In this document: piece after piece, positions 10,307-20,715 of the stretch | Layout of the letters: each line of letters opens with the position of its first letter | Numbering within the stretch: the stretch's first letter is position 1 | Origin: Amphiura filiformis | Lineage: Eukaryota; Echinodermata; Ophiuroidea; Amphilepidida; Amphiuridae | Length of the DNA stretch: 64,000 bases | Direction: 5' to 3' | Assembly (NCBI RefSeq): GCF_039555335.1 | Contig: NC_092641.1 | Coordinates: 33,939,548-34,003,547, forward strand | Notes under the pieces: model-generated | What the model was told of the DNA's origin: nothing | What the model saw: only the letters and a program-made list of their open reading frames with translations | Database searches by the model: none | Translations under genes and position numbers: made by a program

Positions 10307-11347
10307 GTTTATTTATTTGACAAAAAGCTTTGCAAAATTTGGGAATTGCTTTATAATACAAATGTTGGCACAATTTTTCCTCAAGTAAATAAAATGTAAA
10401 ATGTGTCAAGGTTAATCCTTTAACTATAAATGTTTTGTAAAAGACAATTATGATTTGTTCAAACTTGTGTTAATGTGTGAAGAAACAGAATATTGCAATT
10501 TAGTAAATAAATATTTCTGAAAGTATTTTCGTTTAAGTTGGTATGGTTATTTACAAAGTTGTACAAAACCAAAATAAGAGAGTTCTTAATCTAATGGAAG
10601 CAGTTAATTTAATAGTTAATTATTAATTAATTTAAAATAATTAATAATTGATTGTTAATGAAGATTGTACATGTAGATTAATTAATTTTATCTACTTGTG
10701 TTTACAAATCGGGTTGCATTTTTCAGAACTCATTTGTTGTATCTATGCATTTTCAAAAGGACTCGTCATTGGCAGATTTGAATTATTAATTATTAATTAC
10801 TATATTAATTACTATTTTTTAATTCTCAAATATACATAAATTTTATTTTATCTTTCCTTTAGTTGTAAAAATCCAATCTGATTTGCTTACACTTTTTTTT
10901 AGTCATTTTTACACATTTCGATGAGATTTTCATTCAAATTGCGAATTCAGCTATTAATTATCAATTATTAATTATTAATTATTGATTTTTTAATAATTGA
11001 TCATTAATAGCAGTCAAAATAATTTTATGTCAGCTTTGTTCCTCAAATATTACACAGTAGTTTGCTTTTTATCCCATCTAAATATCTTTTAAAATAAAGA
11101 TTTTACAACAATTTATGTAAAATTTGTGACGAAAACTTGGTTAAAATGGTACCACCTTTTTCGTGGTTTCCCATACGTTACGAGGTGCCAATTTTCGACG
11201 TAAATTTGGCGTTTCAAAAATCCATAATTCCGCTTCTACTTGTCCTATGACATTGGTTGAGGTGTCATTTTAAAGCATTTTTCATGCTCTTTCCAAAAAT
11301 ACAAACTTCAAAGGCATAGGATGGAGTTGGAATTTTTTGTCACGTAC
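10307..11347. other. AT-rich non-coding stretch with TTAATTA clusters
   Basis: No gene. Runs of TTAATTATTAATTA-type sequence occur at about 10,605-10,650, 10,780-10,810 and 10,955-11,010, and many are self-complementary. At 11,215-11,290 a stretch ending GGTTGAGGTGTCATTTTAAAGC resembles the interior of the small TIR element at 43,798-44,049, so an old repeat copy is likely here. Confidence 0.5.
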
Positions 11348-11668
11348 CTACATAATGCATGTCTTTCCCTCCTCTTGGTAAACTAAAAATAACTGAATCA
11401 GATGTGATTTCCACAATTCAATGTCTTGTTTTACTGATCTGACTGCGTAGTTCAGGTCGTCTCTCCCCTCAGCAAATGGGGAAAGATTTTGGAGGCCTTC
11501 TTCAATGTCTTAGATGACAGTATGTATTCTTTGACATTGGCTGCATGCATCTTGATGCTCACCTTCACACAGCTCTTCGAAGTTTGAATCAGAAATATAA
11601 CTTGAAAAAAAGTGAACTGTCACTGAAGATGCATTGGTCACATGAACCTGTTTAAAGAGATTAAGTAT
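11348..11668 (-). pseudogene. Minus-strand fragment of a repeated uncharacterised protein
   Basis: Read on the minus strand, the frame gives HVTNASSVTVHFFSSYISD, then a Cys/His cluster (C-E-x-E-H-x-x-x-C-x-x-C), one in-frame stop (V-I-*-D-I-E), then NLSPFAEGRDDLNYAV and IELWKSHLIQ, ending at TAG 11,348-11,350. The continuous readable frame with a Cys/His cluster is unlikely by chance. It resembles the N-terminal region of a repetitive, transposon-associated family in invertebrate genomes. Plus-strand sequence starting about 11,683 appears to come from a similar gene, so an inversion junction lies near 11,670-11,690. Confidence 0.5.
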
Positions 11669-11682
11669 GCCTGTGGTGTTTT

Positions 11683-13018
11683 AGCAAGCTGTTGAATCGC
11701 ATGGAGGCGTACCTGGAGTCAAGGTGTTTGCGTCCCAGGGGGGCCACTTATATAAAAAGTTGTAAGCATGCGTGTGAACAAAAACGCGGAATATGGGTGG
11801 TTTTTTCTACTGCAACACGGGCCCGCACCGGCCCGTGTTAAGGGTCTCAAAATCATTGATTATAGCAAATAAGGGTGTCATTTTCTTTTTTGACACCATG
11901 TGTCCGTGCTAAGGTAGTTAGATCTAATCACATTCCTACCCCTACAATCGTCATAATAAAATATAGGCCTACTGCCCTAATAATGCAGGCGATAATTATG
12001 TTGAATAATGATCACTGAGTAGGCCTAAGCCTACCAAATCCAGTTAGGAAGTATCCAATTAGAGTATTATAATAATAAAGGAAATAAGAAACCTTGACAG
12101 TTGATGTCTTTTACTTTTTTCTTCAAAATTCATGCATCCTTGCTAAGGGTTGGATTTAATCCACTTGAAACTTTGTCCTTGTTAAGGGTATGGTTAACAA
12201 ACCATTATCCTTGTTAAGGGTCATTTTAAAGACACAATGGTTGTCCTTGTTAAGGGTGCTTTTCTGAAGTGCATTCACGCGCATGCTTACAACTTTTATA
12301 TATGAGTGGCCCCCCTGGGGTTTGCGTGCAAAGTACAAGATAAAGTAGCAGCACCTAGGGCAATTGTTGGCATACGACAGTTCACAAATTGCCAGTATAT
12401 GGAAGCGTAACTTTTGATGTGGAAAGCCTTTTCAATCGGCAGGGTAAAGCTGCTCAAGCAAGACATGCTGGATAATGTCACACCACCTCAAATGGTTGTA
12501 ACAACTGGAGCTTCTTCTGTCAGGTTCTGTCAGTGAGTTCAAGCCCATAAAACCCAGGTGCAGAAAGCAAACAGAAACAGTGAAAAGTCAGATGATGATG
12601 CAGATGATCTTGAATGCTTGGAATCACAGGCAAGTACTGATATACTGTTCCCAAGCCCAGAAGAAGGTTGTGTAAAGGTTTACACAAGATTCTTCAATCT
12701 ACAGAATCATTTAACTTATGGAAATCACATGCGAATGAGTGACAAACAAACATTCCACAATAAAGCAAAAACCCTCTATGGAGAACTACTATCCTCTGAT
12801 GCCAAAGCAATACCAACCCTCAGCACGTCTATTTCTGACATCCCACAAGAGAAAATTCCCTCTAAAGAGTCGAAGGGTGGGCACTATCGAAGAAAAGACC
12901 ACAGTCAAGATTTATGGAGAACCAAAGGAACTACTTGAACAGAAGATTCAATGAGGGCAAAACCACAGGCTCCAATGTGGGCCCTAATGGTGTATCAAAA
13001 GAAATGAGAAGACTATGA
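11683..13018 (+). pseudogene. C2H2-containing transposon-associated gene relic, interrupted by a TIR element
   Basis: The reading frame LLNRMEAYLESRC at 11,685-11,728 resumes after 12,320 as CLRAKYK if the 586-bp element and one copy of its 8-bp duplication are removed. In another frame it continues VGIRQFTNCQYMEA, then LLKQDMLDNVTPPQMVV. From 12,558 it reads LECLESQASTDILFPSPEEG, then CVKVYTRFFNLQNHLTYGNH, a degenerate C2H2 finger (C lost or displaced). Next comes, in a third frame, NYLNRRFNEGKTTG and VSKEMRRL (12,915-13,018). The order of finger then Y-L-x-x-x-F-x-x-G-x-x-T-G is that of a repeated invertebrate family of unknown function. It is multiply frameshifted and non-functional. Confidence 0.6.
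11734..12319. mobile_element. 586-bp TIR element with perfect 8-bp TSD
   Basis: The ends are inverted repeats of about 44 bp: left 11,734-11,777 begins CCCAGGGGGGCCACTTATAT, and right 12,276-12,319 ends GTGGCCCCCCTGGG. Both ends are flanked by GTTTGCGT (11,726-11,733 and 12,320-12,327). An 8-bp duplication points to hAT, P or Merlin type; the terminal motif does not decide. Inside, TCCTTGTTAAGGGT-type words recur at about 12,140, 12,176, 12,208 and 12,244, and AACACGGGCC/GGCCCGTGTT forms a short hairpin at 11,815-11,840. No transposase is encoded. Removing it restores the reading frame of the surrounding gene relic. Confidence 0.93.
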
Positions 13019-13084
13019 TGGGAGGAGAATGTTTCTGTGGTTCAATGTTTGGGGTCCACGGATCCCCATTTTCCAATGAAATTC

Positions 13085-13594
13085 TTAACACAAATTTCGG
13101 ATAACGCAAAGTTCTGCTGCCAGCCCGGGTGACTTTGTGTTAATGCACAGTTTGCAGCAGAAACTTGTCATCTGGAAAGTTAAGCCAGTGCAACTTATGA
13201 ATGGTGAACAAGTTATCCCCAATATCGAGATAGAGAAAGATGAGTTGCTTGACTGTACGTTTGCGCAGATGGAGGATATCAACTTCCATGGCATGTGTGC
13301 ACAAGCCATTGAACTAGTATGCTATGCATTGTTGCTTATCCTTGAATGTCGGCATCATGACAACCAGATGAGGTAACAGAAATGCTAAACTCAATATCAT
13401 CCAAAACTGAGAAAATCGAGGCCTGCAAAGCACAGTTACGTTTCCGTCAGAATTGCCTACACCAAACCAGCAACCAAAAAGCTTACACCTTTTCAGAAGT
13501 AAGAGATGGAGCCAGAGTTCAATATACATGGGAAGAACTTAAAGAAAAGGTACTGATGAACCTAGTTAAAGAGGCATTTAGTAATAGACAGTGA
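13085..13594 (+). pseudogene. Continuation of the repeated gene relic
   Basis: Two frames are readable. The first (13,125-13,376) contains PGDFVLMHSLQQKLVIWKV and IEIEKDELLDCTFAQMEDIN. The second (13,382-13,594) contains EKIEACKAQLRFRQNCLHQT and YTWEELKEKVLMNLVKEA. The last block fits a conserved R-F-R-x-x-V-L-x-Q ... E-L-K-x-N-L pattern seen near the C-terminus of transposon-associated proteins of the same repeated type. The link to the finger-containing part upstream rests on adjacency and orientation. Confidence 0.42.
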
Positions 13595-13842
13595 AGCTCA
13601 CCATACAACGCCTGATGCTGCCAGATCATCACATCCACTTCTTGTAGGAAAAAGGGTGAGCAACACACATCTGTTACATGATCATTTTTCATTTCATGCA
13701 GCATGTGTTACTAATTACATTGTTCGGTTCTTAACCTCTTACATCATAAAGGCACCTACTGGCATATTTTCAGCTTCAAAACTTAAGATATTTTGTAACA
13801 ATAATCACATCTAGTATCCATGAATGTTGGCATCATGACAAC

Positions 13843-14610
13843 TTGCCAGGTGGTAAGTACTGGGATCCATCAACAGCTACCCAAGAACGCTTTGCAAATG
13901 TGGCGTCTACGAATCTCATTAGTGAGCGAGACTTTGCAATCCTTGATATGCTAGTCAGACAAACAACTTCTGCTGAGGTCCATCAACAGCCATCCAAGAA
14001 CGCTTTGCAAATGTGGCATCTACGAATCTCATTAGTGAGCTTAGACTTTGCAATCCTTGATATGCTAGTCAGACAAACAACTTCTGCTGAGGTCCATCAA
14101 CAGCCATCCAAGAACGCTTTGCAAATGTGGCGTCTACGAATCTCATTAGTGAGCGAGACTTTGCAATCCTTGATATGCTAGGCAGACAAACAACTTCTGC
14201 TGAGGTCCATCAACAGCCATCCAAGAACGCTTTGCAAATGTGGCGTCTACGAATCTCATTAGTGAGCGAGACTTTGCAATCCTTGATATGCTAGTCAGAC
14301 AAACAACTTCTGCTGAGGTCCATCAACAGCCATCCAAGAACGCTTTGCAAATGTGGCATCTACGAATCTCATTAGTGAGTGAGACTTTGCAATCCTTGAT
14401 ATGCTAGTCAGACAGAAACCGTCTGCTAGGACCATTATTTTGGAGGCCCTTGTCATGTGGATGAACAACGGTACAGTAAAGTGGTTGGACAGCCTTGACC
14501 AGGAGACAAGGGATGGGTACATGGAAGCTGTAACAAGACACACAGACACTGCAATTGAACATTATAAAGAGCATATGAAGAGCAAGTTGGAGATATGGGA
14601 GAAGCTGTAG
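13843..14610 (+). pseudogene. Repeated-family relic with a tandemly expanded exon segment
   Basis: The protein reads GGKYWDPSTATQERFANVAS, then TNLISERDFAILDMLVRQ. After several tandem copies of that segment it continues KPSARTIILEALVMWMNNGT and VKWLDSLDQETRDGYMEAV, ending at TAG 14,608-14,610. The order G-x-Y-x-x-P, S-E-R-D-F, K-P-x-A, M-x-x-N-N-x-T, W-L suggests the C-terminal half of an uncharacterised invertebrate transposon-type protein. The 113-bp unit is not a multiple of three, so each extra copy shifts the frame and the gene cannot be translated through. Confidence 0.55.
13866..14408 (+). repeat. 113-bp tandem repeat, about 4.8 copies
   Basis: Units begin TCCATCAACAGC at about 13,866, 13,979, 14,092, 14,206 and 14,319. 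They share AAGAACGCTTTGCAAATGTGG and TTGATATGCTAGTCAGACA. Copies are nearly identical; copy 2 has one extra base (GAGCTTAGAC for GAGCGAGAC). The near-identity implies recent expansion. Confidence 0.95.
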
Positions 14611-14900
14611 GAGAATCAGAAGAGTTGAGAAGAGAAGGAACAAAGGCTGTTGAGGACAAGGTGAAATAACTGAGGATGTGGGTTAGGCAGAATGCGTACA
14701 AAAAGGGTGAGCCAAACATGGCAGCTTATGACTTCTGTAAATAGGTTAACTGTTAACTTTTACCTACATGAACCTTGAACTAGGGTTTCCAAGATCAATT
14801 TCAACAGAAACGCCCCCTGGAGGGAATGTGTAGCTTCATGAACTCGGCTTTACACAACATGATAAATCAAGTAAGACGATGTACACTGAGGGACATGAAC
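14611..14900. other. Non-coding stretch
   Basis: A weak continuation of the preceding relic (EKKEQRL, broken by stops) and no gene. It ends at the GTAACGAT target duplication of the next element. Confidence 0.4.
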
Positions 14901-14908
14901 GTAACGAT

Positions 14909-15944
14909 TAGGGTGATTCACAAAAAATGAAATTGGTATTTTTCAACGGGACACCCCCTCATTTTGTTCATTTTGATAATAAAATCATACCTGCAAAATA
15001 TGAAAAAATTCAAAAAAGTTTAGGGGTGCTACCGGTCAATGAACTTTTGTACACAAAGTCAATGGGATTTATGAGCCATTTTCTTTACAACACGAAAAAG
15101 CCATGTTAATTTTCCCTGATTGTGCCAAAAATATTTGATCATAGTGTGAGTAATGTCCTTAAAATAAATGCTAAAGAAAATTGTAAAAATGTTAACCCGC
15201 TTTCCAGAAAATTGCATTTTGTGAAAACTGTTACATTTGGGGCAAGGCAGTTGCTGGAACAGCCAAAATATTATGAACTGGCCACTATCCAATGTTGTGA
15301 CCCCAATTTATATACATTTCTTTTCAACCATGGTGAATCTAATCCTTCCTGTGGTCATTCAATTCAAACAATACAAATCTTCATCAGGTATGGGCATAAT
15401 GACCACCCCTGATACAGATGTATGGATTTTGATAGTTACTATTACATAAGATTTCAAAAGCTGGTATCACCATTGGGGTAAACTAATATGTGAAGAATTT
15501 TAATCTTTTTTTATCAACAGTTCAGTTCAATAAGGTATAAATTTGGGGTGCCTGGTGGGATTCCAGGGGATATCCCAGGGTATTCTTTTCTTGAGCTACA
15601 CTCCCTCTGTCACTTTTGAAACATTTTTTATTATTACAGTCAACTATGAACTTTAATTTGGTAAAAACCCATGTTTTCACAAAGTTAGGTATATCATTGA
15701 ACATTTACTTCAGTTTTGCAAGCCTGGTAGACTTTTTAGGCCCTGAAATAAGCATTTGAAATTTTTGACAAAAAATCCCATTGACTTTGTGTACAAAAGT
15801 TCATTGACCGGTAGCACCCCCTAAACTTTTTTGAATTTTTTTCATATTTTGCAGGTATAATTTTATTTTATTATTACCAAAATGAACAAAATGAGGGGGT
15901 GTCCCGTTGAAAAATACCAATTTCATTTTTTGTGAATCACCCTA
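14909..15944. mobile_element. 1,036-bp hAT-like non-autonomous element, ~160-bp TIRs, 8-bp TSD
   Basis: The left TIR (14,909 to about 15,069) begins TAGGGTGATTCACAAAAAAT. The right TIR (about 15,775-15,944) is its inverted copy and ends GTGAATCACCCTA. They differ by a few substitutions and a short indel in an A/T run. GTAACGAT flanks both sides (14,901-14,908 and 15,945-15,952). An 8-bp duplication with a (C/T)AGGG end fits hAT elements. No transposase frame is present. The very similar arms suggest fairly recent insertion. Confidence 0.95.
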
Positions 15945-15952
15945 GTAACGAT

Positions 15953-16324
15953 GTTTTGAATTTCACTAATTTTGCTTTTCTCCTTTGCAGATTTCAATGA
16001 AACAGTACCATGTCCTTCAGTGCAAACAATAAGGTTTGTGTTAACTTTCCTCTGAACATTATGTCAGCAGAAGTGATGCGCTATATGTTGGAATACAAAG
16101 GCCTTAATAGAGGTAGTATCATAACTGGTTTATCAACACATAACCAAAGAATAGACATATATTGGAGAGATTTTGTGCAGTGTGTTTGTACCATATTTGC
16201 TGAAGTGTTTTCCTTCATGAAGATTCAAACAACCGCACTCAACAGTCTCCCGCCAAGGATGCCCAGGACCAACAGTCTCCTTCCATCTTCCATGACTAGG
16301 ACGAAGGGGACATATGTATCCTGA
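15953..16324. other. Non-coding stretch with a splice-acceptor-like site
   Basis: A pyrimidine tract and GCAG| at about 15,975-15,990 precede ATTTCAATGAA, similar to the acceptor and first codons of the exon at 6,222 (ACTTCAATGAA). The following frame soon meets stops, so any related exon here is dead. Confidence 0.35.
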
Positions 16325-17112
16325 TCCACCACCAGCCAGTCACCAGTACCACTTGACGACCGTGAACATGAATCTGCCACCATTCCTCGTTCCTTCAAAA
16401 CAAGAAACCCTGACCGATATGCTGGAACCACACCCTGGTTACAGTACATGGCCCACTTTGATACGATATGTTCCATCAATGCCTGGTCAGACGAGCAGGC
16501 AGCAAGTCACTTAGCCGCCAGCCTCAGAGGCAGTGCTTGCCGGGTATTATACCCAAACCCAGTGTGCAATGGCAGAGAAAGACCATTCCGTCTCCAGGAG
16601 CTAATTGATCGACTCCGTCGTAGGTATTGCCCGGGGGAGATGGCGGATAATTATCTGACCATTTTAAAGCAGCGGTCACAAAAACCTATGGAGACATAGC
16701 AGGAATTGGCCGAAGACATCCAGGAGCAGATCTTGAGGCAGCGTGGAAATTTTTGGAGCGGTTAACCATCACACATTTCAAAGATGCCATCAAGAAAGCG
16801 GAAGTTTGTGATATGGTCCACCTAGCAAAATCATCGACTTTGGATGATGCCCTTAATGCGGCTCTGGAGGCAGACAATTGGCGACGACTGGAGATGAAAT
16901 GGAACACAGACTTATATATTTACTACAGGTGCAACAAACCATATTCGCTCCAAGCTAAAGACAATGTTTTGTGTTGGCCAGCTCCAAAACCTGGCAATAG
17001 AAGATGCCGGGCCGAGAAAGATCTCACGGTCACTATTAAGTTAGGGAATGTGTGGTCTACTAATCCCAATTGCGGGATTAATAGTACAATTGTAGACTTT
17101 TATGTCAGGTAA
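16325..17112 (+). pseudogene. Gypsy-type retrotransposon gag relic
   Basis: The frame 16,325-16,699 contains RYAGTTPWLQYMAHFDTIC, then INAWSDEQAASHLAASLRGS. These match the Y-x-G-x-T-P-W-x-x-Y-x-x-H-F and N-x-W-x-x-x-x-A-x-x-L-x-x-S-L-R-G pattern of Gypsy/Ty3 capsid. It continues LIDRLRRRYCPGEMADNYL, then meets a TAG at 16,697-16,699 where ET*QELAEDIQ shows the true continuation. A second frame from 16,755 has HFKDAIKKAEVCDMVHLAKS and ALEADNWRRLE, the usual end of the capsid domain. No protease, RT or LTR was found nearby. Confidence 0.75.
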
Positions 17113-17595
17113 GAAAACACTCTTTCATCAGCTTTAAATTACTTCAGTTTATGAATTGTTCTTGTTTGTATCTTGGTATCTTCTGAAACACAGACATTTG
17201 CTGCCATCTAGGTTATAATATATAATATCATAAGCATAAGTTCATCAGGTTACATTGCTACAGACTGTTTCATGTCACGGTGGCAATCATTAGGCAAATG
17301 ATCTGTTCTTATCATTTTTTAAGACTTGATATCGCATGTGTGTGATCGAATGCACCACTGAGTGCATATGAAACAGCGTGAAAAGTCTAAAAATTAAAAG
17401 AAGAACTTATCTACCTACCCAAGTTGTAGCTTACTTTTAAAAATCCCTGGACATGATTAATTCCACATTTCTCTAAATCTTGTGTTTTCATAAAGCTGTG
17501 AAAGCTGTGAAAAATGACAACATCAAGAAGCACTGTCTATCCTCAACTGAAAAGCAACTGGGAAAAACCTATACCTCTAGTTGAGGTAATGAACA
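17113..17595. other. Non-coding stretch
   Basis: No gene or clear repeat recognised. Confidence 0.4.
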
Positions 17596-17800
17596 GGGGT
17601 GTGATTGGTGCTTTCTGAAAAAAAACCCAAGCAAGCAATGAAATTGCGGGCGTAGCGAGCGAAGTTTAGCGTAGCTCTCGCCTGTTGCGCGCGGGGGTCC
17701 AGGGGCTCGCTTAAGGGCCCCTGGTGGGTCCAGGGGCAATGCCCGGTGAAGTTGACGGGCCAAGCCCCCAAAGCCAGAGGGTTTTACACACTTGAGCACC
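17596..17800. repeat. GC-rich dispersed repeat, copy A
   Basis: GTCCAGGGGCTCGCTTAAGG and GGGTCCAGGGGCAATG(C)CCGGTG recur in almost the same order at 22,840-22,945 (GGGTCCAGGGGCCGATTAAG, GGGTCCAGGGGCAATGGCCC), both followed by gagcgaag/AAGCCCCC and GTTTTACAC-type sequence. Its GC content stands out from the surroundings. Confidence 0.7.
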
Positions 17801-18175
17801 ACTGGAGATGCAATTTCATGGGGTAAAATGCAAAATGAGAAACTGTTAAAATACTTCACTTTATAGTATCAAAACATTTATTATCTGTGAATAGATACTT
17901 CCAGTATCATATCATTCACATACACATGAGAAATTGCATCACCATTTTTGCACAGTACAGTGTGTCTATAAATCATCCAGTCAGGGTTCTAAGGAATTTT
18001 CATTTTAAAATTGGAGAATTTCACATAACCAAAACAAAAAATTCTAGAAATGTAACATCTCTGTTAAGCATTTAGCTCTTGGTCCAGGGCCACTCCAAAA
18101 GCGGGGAAAAAAAAAAATTAAAAAAAAAAAAATTCGGAAAAATCCCACCCCTGAATGAATGACACCCCAATAGGA

Positions 18176-18382
18176 AAAGTATAAAAAAGCATGCAGCAAA
18201 AGATATAGAGAAGGTAGACAGATTAGTCGACATTGCCAACTCTCGGCACAGAAGGAGAAACCTTTCAAGTTCTTTCCAGATGTGGTGGAACTGGAGAAAA
18301 GACATAGCGTTTATCTAGGAAACACATACATCAACGACAAGTATGCAGCTGAATTTACGGACTGCATTGCCCAAGTGAAGTA
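18176..18382 (+). pseudogene. Short coding relic of unknown family
   Basis: One frame gives KKHAAKDIEKVDRLVDIANS and, after a shift near 18,258, another gives EKPFKFFPDVVELEKRHSVY, then LGNTYINDKYAAEFTDCIAQ and a stop at 18,380-18,382. The helical, charged composition and the final stop suggest the C-terminus of a transposon-type protein. I do not recognise the family. Confidence 0.38.
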
Positions 18383-18394
18383 AACAATGGCATT

Positions 18395-18995
18395 ATCACA
18401 CCCATTCTTATGAATCTGCACTGGCTTTCCGTAAGTGAAAGAATGGTATTTAAAACTCTTCTTCTCACATGGAAAGGATTAAACAACATTGCACCTTCTT
18501 ACATCACAGACCTTCTTGTTCCATACACACCTGCACGCACTCTTAGATTGTCAGACAAATGTCTATTAAAAATTCCACAATCTAATTATTCTCTGGGAGA
18601 CCATGCTTTTTCTACTGTTGCACCAAAACTTTGGAACTCACTTCCCTATAATCTGAGACAATCAATTTCTGTTGATCAGTTCAAATCTGGACTCAAGACT
18701 TTCTTATTCAATGTTGCGTATGTCAGTGTTTGATGTATCATGCTTTTATACTGTTCTGTATTTTTGTTTTACATGTATTAAGGATTCTTTGGTTTCATGT
18801 TGATTGTATTTTGTATGAAATTGTATTGAGCTAACAATTTGGATAGCTGATTTGTTTTAATCAGCTATACTTTTTTGTTAACTCTGTTTTCATGTTTACT
18901 TGTACGTGTATCTTGTTTTTTGTGCCTTGGATTAGATTTAATTTTCTAGATAAATGGCGCATTATAAATGCTTATTTATTATTATTATTATTAAA
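18395..18995 (+). mobile_element. 5'-truncated LINE 3' end with (ATT)n tail
   Basis: The frame 18,410-18,733 encodes the classic post-RT block: LHWLSVSERMVFKTLLLTWK, APSYITDLLVPYTPARTLR, GDHAFSTVAPKLWNSLP and a final FKSGLKTFLF, ending at TGA 18,731-18,733. The 3' end carries ATGGCGCATTATAAATGC followed by (TTATTATTATTATTA). Such a short hairpin plus trinucleotide tail is typical of CR1/L2-type elements. The 5' break is around 18,395. The frame within the fragment is intact, so insertion may be fairly young. Confidence 0.85.
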
Positions 18996-19384
18996 AGAAG
19001 TGTGATTTGATATATATCAGAATAATTCAAAAGGACTTAAACTTTCCAAATAAATTTTTTTTTCATGTGAGTCGATGTGTATATTGGGTGACTTGTTATG
19101 GCATTTCTGTGGATTCTTCTACATTGAAAGCAATGGTGGAGAATCAAAATTTTGGCAATGTGCTGTGAAAAATACTTGGGCAAATGAGTCTGAAATCTTT
19201 TGGTAGCCTTGATTGACACACACTGGCTAGAGGCGGGGCTTAAGGTGCAGGGATCATGTTACTAAAAGAATTTCAATTCTTCATTTTACATCCTGATATA
19301 CTCGCACACATGAAGAACAAACATCATCAATGATGCTGATGAGCTTGGCAATACTGCACTACATGCACATTAAACTATCCTAAA

Positions 19385-19492
19385 AAGGGTAGAGAAGCAG
19401 AAACGTTATCGAGAAAAGAAGAAAGCATCAGGAACATATGCTGAATACAAACACTGTAATGCATCACACTCCAGGAAATTCCGCGCAAATTA
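19385..19492 (+). pseudogene. Basic-region coding scrap
   Basis: The frame reads VEKQKRYREKKKASGTYAEY followed by KHCNASHSRKFRAN and a stop. The Arg/Lys-rich R-Y-R-E-K-K-K ... Y-x-x-Y-K pattern resembles basic segments of transposon-encoded proteins. It is too short to assign. Confidence 0.28.
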
Positions 19493-19569
19493 GTGACAAT
19501 CTGTTGGACTGTTGCTGGATTGGTTTACCCAGAACAGCAATGAAAACTTCAATGGGAAACTTGCATTTC

Positions 19570-20715
19570 AAGAATACTCACACACATGAAGGACAAAGAT
19601 ATCAATGCTGATGAGCTTGGCAATACTGCTCTACATGCACATTAAACTATCCTGAAAAGGATTTGGAGGATGCATGTGAATCTGCACATACCTTATACAA
19701 GAAGCTTCACCATACGTTATGCATTTCAAAGAAGTCATTAATACTCAGACACATGAAGGACAAAGACATCAATGATGTTGATGAGCTTGGCAATACTGCA
19801 CTACATGCACAATTAACTATCCTGAAAGGGATTTGTAGGATGCATGTGAATCTGCACATACCTTATACAAGAAGCTTCACCATACGTTATGCATTTCAAA
19901 GAAGTCATTAATACTCAGACACATGAAGGACAAAGACATCAATGATGTTGATGAGCTTGGCAATACTGCATTAAATGCACATTACTATCCTGAAAAGAAT
20001 TTGTAGGATGTATGTGAATCAGCAGGTACCTTACAAGGAGCTTCACCATATGTTATGCATTTCAAAGTCATTAATACTCAGACACATGAAAGGACAAAGA
20101 CATCAATGCTGTTGATGAGCTTGGCAATACTGCACTACATGCACAATAAACTATCTTAAAAAGAATTTGTAGAATGCATGTGAAACTGCACCATACATTA
20201 TGCATTACAAAGAAGTCATTAATACTCGGACACATCGAGGACAAAGACATCAATGCTGTTGATGAGCTTGGCAATACTGCATTACATGCACAATTAACTA
20301 TCCTGAAAGGGATTTGTAGGATGCATGTGAATCTGCACGTACCTTATACAAGGAGCTTCACCATACGTTATGCATTTCAAAGAAGTCATTAATACTCAGA
20401 CACATGAAGGACAAAGACATCAATGATGTTGATGAGCTTGGTATACTGCACTATATGCACATTAAACTACCCTGAAAGGGATTTGGAGGATGCATGCGAC
20501 TCTGCACATACCTTACAACGAGCTTCACCATACATTATGCATTGCAAAGAAGTCATTAATACTCGGACACATGAAGGACAAAGATATCAATGCTGTTGAT
20601 GAGCTTGGCAATACTGCACTACATGCACATTAAACTATCCTAAAAAGGATTTGTAGGATGCATGTGAACCTGCACGTACCTTACAAGGAGCTTCACCATA
20701 CATTATGCATTTTAA
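19570..20715 (+). repeat. ~170-bp tandem array with an ankyrin-like coding word
   Basis: About seven units share GATGAGCTTGGCAATACTGC (at about 19,609, 19,780, 19,952, 20,115, 20,259, 20,430, 20,596) and GCTTCACCATACRTTATGCA. One older unit lies apart near 19,340. Unit length varies from about 145 to 172 bp. In one frame each unit reads DKDINAVDELGNTALHAQL, like the N-x-x-D-x-x-G-x-T-A-L-H core of an ankyrin repeat. Stops occur in most units, so the array is not translated as a whole. It may derive from an ankyrin-encoding exon. Confidence 0.85.

Noticed and set aside
10605-11010. TTAATTA clusters as a replication origin or scaffold attachment site
   Set aside because: Simple AT-rich sequence; nothing specific supports such a role.
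13843-14400. CRISPR-like array from regular 113-bp repeats
   Set aside because: Units are contiguous with no unique spacers and encode protein sequence; the genome is eukaryotic.
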